From NCBI GenBank assembly GCA_016756695.1, contig CP066701.1:366001-430000 (forward strand): 64,000 nt of DNA, in the 5' to 3' direction. A program made the position numbers and the translations under genes. This document shows positions 19,030-28,484 of the stretch, one piece after another. This DNA is from Heyndrickxia sporothermodurans (GTDB taxonomy: Bacteria > Bacillota > Bacilli > Bacillales > Bacillaceae_C). A model generated the notes under the pieces. The model made no database searches and was not told where the DNA came from. It was given only the letters and a program-made list of their open reading frames with translations. Position 1 is the first letter of the stretch. Every line of letters begins with the position of its first letter.

Positions 19030-19848
19030 CTACCTTTGAAAAGTATAATCCTCATTTGCATATTTACTTTGCATAAGTTCTTCTACTTCTTTTAACATCT
19101 GGTTGTTCGGTTCATATGTAGTTAAATCAATATTAAGTCCCTTTTTAATACCTTCCATGAATGCGTTCTTTATTTCATCTATTGTTGTTTTTCTACCTAA
19201 AATTTGATTAATCGTCACTGCTTTTTTTGTAAATGCAGTTTTTGCCTTATTTTTTACTTTTTCATTTGGAAATACAAATAGATCATAAAGTGTATCAATA
19301 TCGATTTCCATCGGGATGGAGCCATGTTGTAATACGACCCCTTTTTGCCGTGTTTGTGCACTTCCCGCCGCTTTTTTTCCATCAATCTCGAGTTCATACC
19401 ACGAAGATTCTTCAAAGCAGACAGCCGTACCTGACTTTCCGATCGGTGTATTCGGGACAGCTAACTCTGCAGATATACCTAATTTTCGATATCCTTCTAA
19501 TATTCCTTGAGATAATACGCGATAGGTTTCAATTATCGAAGGCGACATCTTTTCATGTTTTTCACTAATTATCATGCTGTAAGTCAATTCTTGATCATGT
19601 AAAACAGCTAGTCCGCCAGTTGGTCTGCGAACAATGTCAATCCCTTTTTCCTTAGCTGCTTGGGTATTAATTCTTCCTGTTGTTTTTTGAAAATGACCTA
19701 AAGATAATGCCGCAGGATCCCATGTGTAAAAACGGAGAACCGGTGGAATTAAATCTCGTGAATGCCAATCAAGAAGAACCTCGTCCATTGCCATATTGAA
19801 TACAGGAGATTGAACTCCGGAATCAATAAAATACCAAGTTTCACTCAT
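19030..19848 (-). CDS. lipM: Octanoyltransferase LipM
   Basis: A 272-residue transferase of the lipoate ligase fold that moves octanoyl from acyl carrier protein to a lipoyl domain (GcvH in Bacillus). It shows [34 protein letters not shown] and the catalytic cysteine in [12 protein letters not shown] (C144), matching the position of the LipM nucleophile. ATG 19848 follows AGGTGG. Upstream partner of lipA. In B. subtilis these genes are unlinked, so the pairing here is a local feature. Confidence 0.9.
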   Translation of the reverse strand: MSETWYFIDSGVQSPVFNMAMDEVLLDWHSRDLIPPVLRFYTWDPAALSLGHFQKTTGRINTQAAKEKGIDIVRRPTGGLAVLHDQELTYSMIISEKHEKMSPSIIETYRVLSQGILEGYRKLGISAELAVPNTPIGKSGTAVCFEESSWYELEIDGKKAAGSAQTRQKGVVLQHGSIPMEIDIDTLYDLFVFPNEKVKNKAKTAFTKKAVTINQILGRKTTIDEIKNAFMEGIKKGLNIDLTTYEPNNQMLKEVEELMQSKYANEDYTFQR

Positions 19849-20073
19849 GTTGCTTCACCACCTAAAACTCTCAATAATAAATATAGTCGGAATTAATCAA
19901 GAAAACTATATTGGAATAATTTTCATCTTATTCAATCAATTTTTATGATAGCATTGTAGCGAGGTTTGTCAATAACAGGATCGTAATGAAAATAGAATTA
20001 TGAAATAATGAGTACAAAGAAATAGAATGAAATCTATCGGATTACTCATATTTTATTTTTAAATTCAGATATT

Positions 20074-20559
20074 TTATAAAGAAACCCTAGAATTTATCCC
20101 CTCTGACTTAAAATCCACCACTTCCCCATCTTCATAGATAAAGTGATGCTCATACATTGTGGAATCATACAAAACTTTGTCTAAGTAGTACTTCACATTC
20201 GCCATTCCTAAGTTTTCAGGATGGAGAACCCAGTTTATGTTCTTCCAGTCTAGTATTCCTTCATCGGTTTTTACTGGAGTGTAGTAATCAAAGGTTTCAG
20301 GCAACTCTGCTACAAAAACATACATTCCACCCGCATCATGGCCGTCTACTGTCCAAGTAACTGTACCTTTATATTCTATCTGCTCGATCTGCAAGCCTGT
20401 TTCTTCCTCTACTTCACGCAACACACCTTCCAAAGGTGTTTCGCCCATTTCTATTTTTCCACCTACGCCGTTCCAAATCCCCATCCATACTGGTTTATGT
20501 CGATTCAACATGAGAAGCTCTTGACCTTTTTTAATAAAGCATATGGTGTATTTATACAT
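20074..20559 (-). CDS. Nudix hydrolase (MutT-like)
   Basis: A 161-residue Nudix protein. The Nudix box spans GKIEMGETPLEGVLREVEEE and the following TGL, which fits G-x5-E-x7-REUxEExGU. The N-terminus after the chosen ATG (20559, with GGGAG upstream) is MYKYTICFIKKGQELLMLNR, the beta-strand pattern of 8-oxo-dGTP diphosphatase-type members; an upstream in-frame extension reads through the promoter region and is rejected. Substrate unknown: could clean oxidised nucleotides or another nucleoside diphosphate derivative. Divergent from the RNA repair operon. Confidence 0.85.
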   Translation of the reverse strand: MYKYTICFIKKGQELLMLNRHKPVWMGIWNGVGGKIEMGETPLEGVLREVEEETGLQIEQIEYKGTVTWTVDGHDAGGMYVFVAELPETFDYYTPVKTDEGILDWKNINWVLHPENLGMANVKYYLDKVLYDSTMYEHHFIYEDGEVVDFKSEGINSRVSL

Positions 20560-20725
20560 AAATATTTTTCTCCCTTTCACCAAAAATAGATGAAGATAAT
20601 AGTCAACCTCTCTTATTATACAATATTTAGAAAAATTCAATATAGTGATAGAAACTAAAATATGTTATATTATTCGCAATATATGAGGTGGATTTTTCCA
20701 TACAAGATAATGAAAGGGGTTCGTT

Positions 20726-22069
20726 ATGCAGCTATCTATTCGTGCAACTGGAGAGAATGTTCATGTTATTTCTTATTTGTTAGCAAAGAATCCGAATAAT
20801 AGTTATGAACGGAAGGTAAAAGGACATTTGGTGCGTCTTTTTTTCAGTAAGTGTAGTGATTTAGAAGTTGATTTCACTATATTTGTGACGCCTGATCCCA
20901 TTGAATTAAAAAAGAATCATGCCAATGCTTCCGATATTACCCACTATATTAATGATCGGGAGTTTGCAGTTAGCAGCATCTTTCTTTCTCTTATTCGAAC
21001 GGCACTTGGAACAGCTTTAAATGGGCAGCCCATTGATGAGTATCGCGAATGGGTAGATTATCCTTTTCCATTTGAATTCAACTTCGGCCCTGTTTCTTCT
21101 TCACTTTCTGATCAAGAAATTGCGAGTCTTTTTGAACCGTTAGGGTATGAAATGTTCATCTCACGCGATGAGATTGACTATTCTTTTCACTTAAAGGAAA
21201 AAAGCACCGCTTGCTTTATAACATTAAAAGGAAATACGACATTACAAACCGGGCTCAGACAACTATTTGTTTTAATCCCAGTTCTAGATAATTATAAGCA
21301 TTACTATATTGATCAAAAAGAAGTTGAGAAAGTTGAAAGATACGGTTCTGGTTGGCTGGAGGAACATCCGTTAAAGGAGTTTATTTTAAAACAGGCACTG
21401 CGTTTTAAAGAAATTTATTCTCCTATGAAAATCGAGGGAGAAATACAAGATTCACCAAATAACAACGTCCGATTAAATGACCAGCGTTATGAAAGAATTA
21501 TTGAAACTGTAAAAGCAGCTAAATATAAAGAATCAATTGTTGATTTCGGTTCTGGTGAAGGGAAGTTATCCGTTCGATTAGGATTTGTTGATGGTGTGAA
21601 GGAGATTTTAGCAGTGGAGCCCTCTGAATCAGCCACTATAAAAGCAATTCGGCGATTTGAAAGAGTCGAATCAAAAATAGATTTCGTTACGCCTACAACT
21701 ATATGGGGTTCATTATTTTACTATGATGCTAGATTAAAACATAAAGATATAATCATTTTGTGTGAGGTTATAGAACATATTGATGAATCTCGATTACCAA
21801 AAGTAATGCAAACTATTTTCCGAGAATATCAACCAAAGACCCTCATCATTACGACACCCAATCAAGAATACAATAACGTTTATGATCTTGGTAACCAAAT
21901 GCGCCATGATGACCATCGATTCGAATGGACTAGAACGGAATTTAAAAAATGGTGTACTGAATGTGCTGAAGAATATCCTTATGACTTGAAATTTGAAGGG
22001 ATCGGTGAAGAAAACGAGCGATATGGCTTCCCTACTCAAATATGTGTGTTTACTAGAAAGGAGAGCTGA
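20726..22069 (+). CDS. hen1: Hen1, 3'-terminal RNA ribose 2'-O-methyltransferase
   Basis: A 447-residue two-domain protein. Residues 1-240 form the bacterial Hen1 N-terminal domain, which in the Clostridium thermocellum system activates the Pnkp ligase. The C-terminal SAM methyltransferase domain has DFGSGEGKLSVRL (near 273) and the metal ligands of the Hen1 class: E347, E350, H351 in CEVIEHID and H397 in DDHRFEW. It methylates the 2'-OH at a break in RNA before ligation, so the repaired RNA resists the same ribotoxin. Start ATG 20726 follows AAGGGG. Its TGA shares one base with the pnkp start. Confidence 0.93.
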   Translation: MQLSIRATGENVHVISYLLAKNPNNSYERKVKGHLVRLFFSKCSDLEVDFTIFVTPDPIELKKNHANASDITHYINDREFAVSSIFLSLIRTALGTALNGQPIDEYREWVDYPFPFEFNFGPVSSSLSDQEIASLFEPLGYEMFISRDEIDYSFHLKEKSTACFITLKGNTTLQTGLRQLFVLIPVLDNYKHYYIDQKEVEKVERYGSGWLEEHPLKEFILKQALRFKEIYSPMKIEGEIQDSPNNNVRLNDQRYERIIETVKAAKYKESIVDFGSGEGKLSVRLGFVDGVKEILAVEPSESATIKAIRRFERVESKIDFVTPTTIWGSLFYYDARLKHKDIIILCEVIEHIDESRLPKVMQTIFREYQPKTLIITTPNQEYNNVYDLGNQMRHDDHRFEWTRTEFKKWCTECAEEYPYDLKFEGIGEENERYGFPTQICVFTRKES

Positions 22070-24660
22070 TGATGCAAATCCAATTACCCTATGCAGGAAC
22101 CGTGCTACTTATCGGTCCTTCAAATAGTGGGAAAACGACCTTTATAAAACAATTAATTAATAATAAAACGATTCTTCCATCCGAAGTTGTCAGCTCTGAC
22201 GATTTTCGTGTGTTAGTAGGAGATGGAGAATTTATAGATTGGCGAAATAAACCAAAGGAAGAAGCGGATGTTCTTTTTGATGAGTATCAACAAATTTCAA
22301 AGGAAGCATTCTCTTTAATGGATGCTGCTGTTGAATCAAGAAGTCGATTAAATAAATTGACATTTATCGATGCAACACATCTTCATCCGGATGATCGAAA
22401 AAAATATGTTTCTTTAGCGAATAAACACCATCTGCCCATTATTGCTATTGTTTTCGATATCCCCGAGGAAACACTTTTAGAACGGGATGAACAACGTGAA
22501 CATCCGAGAGGAAAACGGAGGATTAAACAACAATATCAAGTGTTCAAAAGAGAAAAGCGAGTAATTAAAACCGAAGGATATGATGCAACTTATTTGATCA
22601 AGCATACAGATTTTAACGTAGTACGAACTGAAAACCCAATTGAAATTGATGTTCAAAACGGAATCGATGTAATTGGGGATATCCATGGTTGTTTCGATGA
22701 AATGATCATTCTATTAGAAAAATTAGGTTATCAACCGAATCAGGATGGATTTTACATTCATCCCCAAGGTAGAAAATTTGTCTCACTTGGGGATGTGATG
22801 AGTCGTGGACCACATTCCCTTGATACGATGATTTTTATTATGAAACATGTAAAAAACAATCTTGCTTATATGATTGATAGTAATCATGGGTGGAAAATAG
22901 CGAGATGGTTAGACGGACGCAAGGTCGTTTTAAACCATGGAGACGAAAAAGTCGCAGAAGAATTTAGGCGTTTTGAGGAAACAGAGGGTAAAGAGCAAAC
23001 GGGCATTCTCAAGAGTGAACTGAAGGAATTTCTTCTACAAGCACCGTCCCATTACGTTTTTACAAACAATGGTATTTCTGTTTTCGTATGCGCACATGCA
23101 GGAATTAAAGATGAATTTATTGGGAAGCAATCGGATCAAATCAGTGATTTTTGCCGCTATGGGGATACAGATGGGGTGGATTCCAATGGAAAACCGCTTA
23201 GAAAGGATTGGCTCATCCATCATCAAACAAGTACTTTCATTGTTTGGGGGCATGATCCGAAGCCGCAACCATTGTTAATTAATAATACACTTAATATTGA
23301 TCAAGGGGTCGTTTTTGGAGGAAAACTAACTGCCTTTCGTTATCCTGAAAAAGAAATCACGAGTGTTTCAGCTAAAATGGATTATTCAAATTCTATAGAC
23401 AATCCATTAAAAGAATGGGAACAAAAACGTCTAGATCCGCCAAATATAGAAAAATTCATTAACGGCTATACTGTTCGAACAGAAGTTTTCGGTGATGTAA
23501 AAGTCCCAAAAAACGTGGTAAAGCCTGCGATTGATACGATTTCTCACTTTACCATTCCGATTGAACAATTGGTCTATATCCCACCAACAATGAGTCCGAC
23601 ACCACGAGCGTCGTCAGTGCAAACGTATCTTGAGCATCCAAAAGACGCCATCTCCTATTATCGAGACCATGGAATCGAAACGATGGTGGCTGAGAAAAAG
23701 CATATGGGTAGCAGAGGGATTTTACTTCTTTTTAAAAATGAAGAAACCGCTGAAAAATATGTGGGAATAAAAACGTTGGGGACAATTTACACAAGAACAG
23801 GAAGACTTTTTTTTGAAAAAGATAGGGAAAAAAGAATCCTGACTGTCCTTAATAAGGATTTGCACGCGGATAATTATTTTACAAAATACGATACAGATTT
23901 CATTTTATTGGATGCTGAAATTATGCCCTGGAATTTAAAAGCGAAAGAGCTAATAAGCAAGCAATATGCGCATGTTGCTGAAAATGCAATTTTGGATAGG
24001 GAAAATCTTAAGGGAAAACTAAAAGCTGCTTCTTTTCAATCTGATATCGTAAAAAGTTGGTTGGAAGAATATGAGCAAAAATTAAATCGTGCATTAATAT
24101 TTAAAGACGTTTTCCAGAAATATTGTTGGGATATTGAAGATGTGGAAAAAATTCAAATTGCTCCCTTTCACGTATTAGCACATAGTAAGGAAACCTTTTT
24201 CGATAAATCCCATGTATGGCATATGGAAATGAACCGTGCTTTCGCCAAACTATCGCAGTTTTTCGTTGAAACAGAGTATAAAGTGATTACGGATGAAGCG
24301 AGCGAAGAAGAAGTTGTTCAGTGGTGGCTAGATATGACGAGTGAAGGCCATGAAGGAATCGTCATTAAACCCGAGACCTTTATTTCCAAGCACAATGGAA
24401 AGTTACTCCAGCCCGCTATTAAAGTGAGAGGACAGAAGTACTTATCAATTATTTATGGAATGGACTATTTGCAGCCTGAAAATCTCATAAGACTGAAAGA
24501 AAGAAACACGAATAAAAAACAAAAACTTGCCTTAAAAGAATTCGCCCTCGGGGTAGAAGGCTTACAAAGATATATCAATGGCCAATCCATCGAAAACGTC
24601 CATGAATGTGTACTCGCAACACTAGCAATGGAATCAGACCCCGTTGACCCACGACTCTAA
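22069..24660 (+). CDS. pnkp: Pnkp, polynucleotide kinase-phosphatase-ligase for RNA repair
   Basis: An 863-residue three-domain enzyme. Kinase domain: Walker A GPSNSGKTT (16-24), later REHPRGKRRI. Phosphatase domain of the binuclear metallophosphoesterase fold: VIGDIHGCFDE (near 204), LGDVMSRGP, DSNHGWK, LNHGDE, VCAHAG; the usual DRG is SRG, but the metal Asp and Arg are kept. Ligase/adenylyltransferase domain (about 480-863): nucleotidyl lysine in KHMGS (K544), later GHEGIVIKPE. It heals and seals RNA 5'-OH and 2',3'-cyclic ends together with Hen1. The ATG at 22069 overlaps hen1; a second ATG follows directly. Near the full length of the C. thermocellum enzyme. Confidence 0.94.
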   Translation: MMQIQLPYAGTVLLIGPSNSGKTTFIKQLINNKTILPSEVVSSDDFRVLVGDGEFIDWRNKPKEEADVLFDEYQQISKEAFSLMDAAVESRSRLNKLTFIDATHLHPDDRKKYVSLANKHHLPIIAIVFDIPEETLLERDEQREHPRGKRRIKQQYQVFKREKRVIKTEGYDATYLIKHTDFNVVRTENPIEIDVQNGIDVIGDIHGCFDEMIILLEKLGYQPNQDGFYIHPQGRKFVSLGDVMSRGPHSLDTMIFIMKHVKNNLAYMIDSNHGWKIARWLDGRKVVLNHGDEKVAEEFRRFEETEGKEQTGILKSELKEFLLQAPSHYVFTNNGISVFVCAHAGIKDEFIGKQSDQISDFCRYGDTDGVDSNGKPLRKDWLIHHQTSTFIVWGHDPKPQPLLINNTLNIDQGVVFGGKLTAFRYPEKEITSVSAKMDYSNSIDNPLKEWEQKRLDPPNIEKFINGYTVRTEVFGDVKVPKNVVKPAIDTISHFTIPIEQLVYIPPTMSPTPRASSVQTYLEHPKDAISYYRDHGIETMVAEKKHMGSRGILLLFKNEETAEKYVGIKTLGTIYTRTGRLFFEKDREKRILTVLNKDLHADNYFTKYDTDFILLDAEIMPWNLKAKELISKQYAHVAENAILDRENLKGKLKAASFQSDIVKSWLEEYEQKLNRALIFKDVFQKYCWDIEDVEKIQIAPFHVLAHSKETFFDKSHVWHMEMNRAFAKLSQFFVETEYKVITDEASEEEVVQWWLDMTSEGHEGIVIKPETFISKHNGKLLQPAIKVRGQKYLSIIYGMDYLQPENLIRLKERNTNKKQKLALKEFALGVEGLQRYINGQSIENVHECVLATLAMESDPVDPRL

Positions 24661-24670
24661 AATAATTGAT

Positions 24671-24740
24671 TTTTCACACAAGGTGTCAGGCACCGTCTGT
24701 GGACAAATGTCCACAAGCGGTGCCTGACACCTTGTGAAAA
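24671..24740. repeat. GTGTCAGGCACC palindrome, copy a (class 1)
   Basis: TTTTCACA-CA-AGGTGTCAGGCACCG pairs with CGGTGCCTGACACC-TTGTGAAAA; between the arms lies a second palindrome, TGTGGACAAATGTCCACA. It sits between the convergent ends of pnkp and degV and, with T-runs on both strands, probably acts as a bidirectional terminator. Confidence 0.92.
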
Positions 24741-24745
24741 TTGTA

Positions 24746-25588
24746 TTATTCTGTATAGTACATAAAGCCGATTGCACCCGCACCTGTGTGTGTGCTGATA
24801 ATCGGTGTGGTGATTTCTATTTCGATGTTTTCGAAGCCGGTTGCGGTGAAAATAGCATTCTTTAGTTTCGAAACAAGGTCATAGCTTTCTGCATGTGCGA
24901 TTCCAATTTTTTTTATCGTTTTTCCCATCGCATCTTCGACTAAGCTTTTCACTAAATGCTTGACAACTTGTGTATGGCTTCTCACATTGGCAATCGGATT
25001 ATAGACGCCATCCTCTAATGAGGCAATTGGTTTAATATGCAATAATGATCCAATTAATGCTTTTCCTTTCCCAATTCTGCCACCCTTGACAAGGTTATCA
25101 AGCTTTTCGACAACGACATATAGTCGCGTTTGTGACCGTATTTTTTCCAATCTAATAAGAATCTCGTCCACGCTCTTCCCCTCTTCCGCCATCACAGCCG
25201 CTTCAATAACTTGAAAAGACAACGCTTTCGAAATAAAGATTGAATCAACCACTTTCACATTCGCCTTTGACATTGTGGCAGCATTTTCGGCAGCATTCAC
25301 TGTTCCACTCAAACCACCGGACATATGAATGGAGAGCACATCATAGCCTTCTTCGCCCAATCGATCATATAGCTCCAAAAACACGCCTACCGGTGGCTGT
25401 GAGCTTTTTGGAAGCTCCTTCGCTTCACTCATTTTATGAATAAATTCAATAGGAGTTATGTCTACCCGGTCCAGATAGGTTTCCCCATCAATAAACAATG
25501 ATAAAGGAACTACTTCAATCCCATACCTTTCAATCAATTCATAAGACATATCAACTGTCGAATCAGTAACTATTTTAATTTTCCGCAT
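24746..25588 (-). CDS. DegV family fatty-acid-binding protein
   Basis: A 280-residue protein of the DegV/FakB family. It starts MRKIKIVTDSTVDMSYELIE and has SQPPVGVFLELYD and IHMSGGLSGTVN, the fatty-acid-binding signatures, plus KGGRIGKGKALIGSLL and the C-terminal THTGAGAIGFMYY. FakB proteins present exogenous fatty acids to the kinase FakA. No fakA is nearby. ATG 25588. The last 100 bp are unusually rich in C-ending codons and abut a GTGTCAGGCACC palindrome. Confidence 0.88.
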   Translation of the reverse strand: MRKIKIVTDSTVDMSYELIERYGIEVVPLSLFIDGETYLDRVDITPIEFIHKMSEAKELPKSSQPPVGVFLELYDRLGEEGYDVLSIHMSGGLSGTVNAAENAATMSKANVKVVDSIFISKALSFQVIEAAVMAEEGKSVDEILIRLEKIRSQTRLYVVVEKLDNLVKGGRIGKGKALIGSLLHIKPIASLEDGVYNPIANVRSHTQVVKHLVKSLVEDAMGKTIKKIGIAHAESYDLVSKLKNAIFTATGFENIEIEITTPIISTHTGAGAIGFMYYTE

Positions 25589-25865
25589 TCCATAACTCCT
25601 TCTAAAAATCTCTTATTATATAGGCACTTTCCATAAACTTTATCTTTTTTAGCTTTGCAAAATGAGCGCCTTATTTAATTATCTAAATTTAATTATATAT
25701 CAGGCAATACCTATAACTAAATAGGAGATTGCATACAGTTATGACAAAACTCAAAAAAATTTTGGAAGTCGTATTCATTATTAAATGAAATGGGCATGAT
25801 ACGAGTCAGAGAATACGGAGATATGGGTAAAATATGATATAGTAATGAAATGAGTGGTGATTTGA

Positions 25866-26762
25866 TTGGATATTAAACATTTACAATATTTTTTAGAAGT
25901 GGCAAAATATAATAGTTTTTCTCTTGCTGCGGAACATTTATATATTACACAGCCAACGATTAGTAAAATGATCAAAAATTTAGAAGAAGAGTTGGGTGTT
26001 TCATTATTTGATCGATCGCGAAAAAAACTTACATTGACTGATGCCGGGGAAATTATTTTAGAACAGGCAAAGCTAATAGATAATGCCTTTCATAATTTGG
26101 AAACGGAATTAAATAATCTTTTAGGTCTTAATAAAGGACATATACGAATCGGAATTCCACCAATATTTGATGCGCAATTTCTTCTTCAGTTAATCGGACT
26201 TTTTCATGAAAAATATCCTGGTATAACGTTTCAGCTCAGTGAAGATGGATCAAAGAAAATCGAAGAAGATGTAAATAATAATCTTTTAGATGTAGGGGTA
26301 GTCGTACTTCCAACGAATAGCGAGTTATTCCATCAGTTCCCGTTTATGGAAGAAGATTTAAAACTTATTCTTCATCCGTCCCATCCATTGGCAGAAAAAT
26401 CGAAGGTAGAATTAAAAGAACTGGCGGGAGAATCATTTATCCTCTTCAATAAAGACTTCGCATTGCATGATCGTATAATCTTTGCTTGCAATAGTGTAGG
26501 TTTTAACCCTCATATTATTTCAAAAAGTTCCCAATGGGCATTTATTGAAGAAATGGTTTCTTGGAAATTAGGGGTATCCCTTTTGCCGGAAAGTCTTTGC
26601 CGCCATCTTAGTAAAAATGTAAAGGCCGTAACTGTCGTTAATCCCTCTATCCGTTGGGAACTTGCGATTATTTGGAACAAAAACCAATATTTATCCTTCG
26701 CTGCAAGGGAATGGCTCCAATTCACAAAAGAAAGTCTTTCTATTGATCTCTCCAAAAAATAA
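25866..26762 (+). CDS. LysR-family transcriptional regulator
   Basis: A 298-residue LysR regulator. Residues 1-60 form the winged HTH (DIKHLQYFLEVAKYNSFSLA, ITQPTISKMIKNLEEELG), and the rest is a type 2 periplasmic-binding-like effector domain. The translation start is TTG 25866 with a GGTGA-type site upstream. LysR proteins often act on a divergent neighbour, but degV runs convergent with pnkp and shares only the 277-bp upstream spacer. The overall sequence recalls the CidR/YwbI group; no cid/lrg gene is in the window, so the target is unknown. Confidence 0.85.
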   Translation: MDIKHLQYFLEVAKYNSFSLAAEHLYITQPTISKMIKNLEEELGVSLFDRSRKKLTLTDAGEIILEQAKLIDNAFHNLETELNNLLGLNKGHIRIGIPPIFDAQFLLQLIGLFHEKYPGITFQLSEDGSKKIEEDVNNNLLDVGVVVLPTNSELFHQFPFMEEDLKLILHPSHPLAEKSKVELKELAGESFILFNKDFALHDRIIFACNSVGFNPHIISKSSQWAFIEEMVSWKLGVSLLPESLCRHLSKNVKAVTVVNPSIRWELAIIWNKNQYLSFAAREWLQFTKESLSIDLSKK

Positions 26763-26778
26763 CTTAATATTTCATTTT

Positions 26779-26809
26779 AATTCCTAGCCGGTTGGTTAGG
26801 AATTTTTTT
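26779..26809 (+). terminator. Terminator of the LysR gene
   Basis: AATTCCTA and TAGGAATT pair around GCCGGTTGGT and are followed by TTTTTTT, 17 bp after the stop. Confidence 0.85.
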
Positions 26810-27025
26810 GATTTTGATTTCGTAATTTCAACTAATGTGATGTTCAGTTGTCTAAATTCATATCAGATGATTCATGGACGTAAGCAGTTTCATTGATAAA
26901 AGCTATACAGCGAATAAAATATAACCATTTTACTTAAGGAAATCGGAGTCTTACAATAGGAAGGTAGAAAAAACCCTTTTGAGAAATTCGGTTTGTAGAA
27001 TTTCCAATTGAAAGGAAGTAATATT

Positions 27026-27544
27026 ATGAACGCAAAAAAAATTAAAGAGAGCCGTATTGTTAATACTGCACAAGTATTATCATGCGATTTAAATAATTAT
27101 AATACGTTATTCGGTGGAATTTTAATGAAAAAACTAGATGATGCGGCAACATTGTCTGCTCGTCGTCATTCAAGAGTAAAAGAATGTGTCACAGCATCAA
27201 CAGATTCCATCGATTTCTTATGTCCGATCCATCAAACTGATTCGGTCTGTGTTGAATCATTTGTAACCTATACTGGCAGAACATCTATGGAGATATTTTG
27301 TAAAGTTATTGCTGAAGACATAATGACAGGTGAGCGTCGTATTGCAGCAACTGCCTTTTTAACTTTTGTTGCTTTAGATGAAAATAAACGTCCAGTAGAA
27401 ATACCTGGTGTTATTCCTGAAACTGAGGAAGAAAAATTTCTTTATAACACAGGGAAAGAAAGAGCGGAAATGCGTAAATTAAGAAGACAAAAAAGTAAAG
27501 AATTAGCCGGATATATTAACCTAGAAAAACCTTGGGATTTATAA
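27026..27544 (+). CDS. Acyl-CoA thioesterase, hotdog fold (YkhA-like)
   Basis: A 172-residue hotdog thioesterase. The ATG at 27026 follows AAAGGAAG; an upstream frame start lacks a site. It has NTLFGGILMKKLDDAATLSA, the Asn/Asp catalytic segment of the YciA/BACH acyl-CoA hydrolase group, then SIDFLCPI and AAIAFLTFVALD-like sequence (here AATAFLTFVALD). It hydrolyses long- or medium-chain acyl-CoA. The next gene begins 14 bp later, so they are cotranscribed. Length agrees with B. subtilis YkhA. Confidence 0.88.
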   Translation: MNAKKIKESRIVNTAQVLSCDLNNYNTLFGGILMKKLDDAATLSARRHSRVKECVTASTDSIDFLCPIHQTDSVCVESFVTYTGRTSMEIFCKVIAEDIMTGERRIAATAFLTFVALDENKRPVEIPGVIPETEEEKFLYNTGKERAEMRKLRRQKSKELAGYINLEKPWDL

Positions 27545-27558
27545 GGGGAGGAGAAAAT

Positions 27559-27930
27559 ATGCTTACACTTTCAAGTTTGGAAGAGATTCAAGCTGCAAAA
27601 GAAAGTCTTGAAAAATTGCAAACCACTTATCCAAACCTTTTTGAAAAATTATTGCATGTTGTTAATTTAACAAGAGCATTGCAATTTAAATATCACTTTA
27701 TGGGCTGCATAGTTATGGATGAAGATCCAAGCCACTATTCCCCCAATTTTGTACAAGGATCCGTTATCCGCTTGTACAAAAAAGAAGTTCAACTATTAAA
27801 AGACGACGAGAATTTTCATGTAGTTAAACAAGTATTTGCCGACTATAAACGAATCGGCTATGCCAAAATCAGCCTCCTCATTCAAGGCTCAACACCCGAA
27901 TCATTAATGGGTGCCCCAGTAATTCAATAA
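27559..27930 (+). CDS. Uncharacterised 123-residue protein
   Basis: Start ATG 27559 follows a strong GGGGAGGAG. The protein is soluble, has a helical N-terminus (LEEIQAAKESLEKLQTTYPN) and a C-terminal half with alternating strands (GCIVMDEDPSHYSP, GSVIRLYKKEVQLL, YAKISLLIQG). No family recognised. It is cotranscribed with the acyl-CoA thioesterase gene upstream and ends at a good terminator. The last 90 bp use mostly C-ending codons. Confidence 0.7.
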   Translation: MLTLSSLEEIQAAKESLEKLQTTYPNLFEKLLHVVNLTRALQFKYHFMGCIVMDEDPSHYSPNFVQGSVIRLYKKEVQLLKDDENFHVVKQVFADYKRIGYAKISLLIQGSTPESLMGAPVIQ

Positions 27931-27952
27931 AATAATAACAATTACCAAAATA

Positions 27953-27989
27953 GAAGCTGATTCCCACAAATGGAATCGGCTTCTTTTTT
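27953..27989 (+). terminator. Terminator of the thioesterase / hypothetical gene pair
   Basis: GAAGCTGATTCC pairs with GGAATCGGCTTC (one G-U) around CACAAAT, then TTTTTT. A palindromic repeat starts at the next base. Confidence 0.88.
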
Positions 27990-28039
27990 GGTGTCAGGCA
28001 CCTTCTGTGGACAAATGTCCACGAACGGTGCCTGACACC
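27990..28039. repeat. GTGTCAGGCACC palindrome, copy b (class 1)
   Basis: GGTGTCAGGCACC and GGTGCCTGACACC flank TTCTGTGGACAAATGTCCACGAAC. It is placed between two convergent gene ends, one base from the stop codon of the GerPA/GerPF-like gene. Confidence 0.9.
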
Positions 28040-28040
28040 G

Positions 28041-28292
28041 CTAGACTTTCTTGATGGGGATTGGAGTTGAGTTGAAGGATGCCGGGGAATCGATTTGGTC
28101 GCGATCGTCGACAAAGCTTTGAGGGTTGATGAATGTTGAATCGTCCCCATTGTTCACCCCATAGCCTTGCGTTTTCTTATCGGAGTTATTCCAATCCGCT
28201 AATAAATTTTGTCCCACATTAACGGCGGATGCATTTTCAAAAGAATTAATTTTTAACATAAAAATATTTATATTAATGGAAGCTCCCTTCAT
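28041..28292 (-). CDS. GerPA/GerPF-like small spore germination protein
   Basis: An 83-residue protein starting at ATG 28292 with AAGGAGG upstream. The N-terminal NINIFMLKINSFENASAVNV-GQNLL pattern (hydrophobic strand, then xxSAVNVGQ) is that of the GerPA/GerPF family, inner-coat proteins that help germinants cross the spore coat. The C-terminal half is polar (SFVDDRDQIDSPASFNSTPI). B. subtilis has stand-alone members such as YpzD. Its neighbours, a coat-type Hsp20 and a GerPC-like gene, support a spore role; sporulation control was not confirmed from promoter sequence. Confidence 0.65.
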   Translation of the reverse strand: MKGASININIFMLKINSFENASAVNVGQNLLADWNNSDKKTQGYGVNNGDDSTFINPQSFVDDRDQIDSPASFNSTPIPIKKV

Positions 28293-28484
28293 TTTTTGTA
28301 ACCTCCTTTTTTACAGAAAATATTAACTTGATCGACCTTTTATGTAATAAAACAGAATCTTCGTCAGTCGTTTCCTCATTTATCGGTAATGAAAAAAATA
28401 TTTTACTAATAAGATATATAAATGTCAGGTTTGTCATTTACTATAATGTTCCTGCTTATGATCATGCATGTTAGGGGGAGAAAA

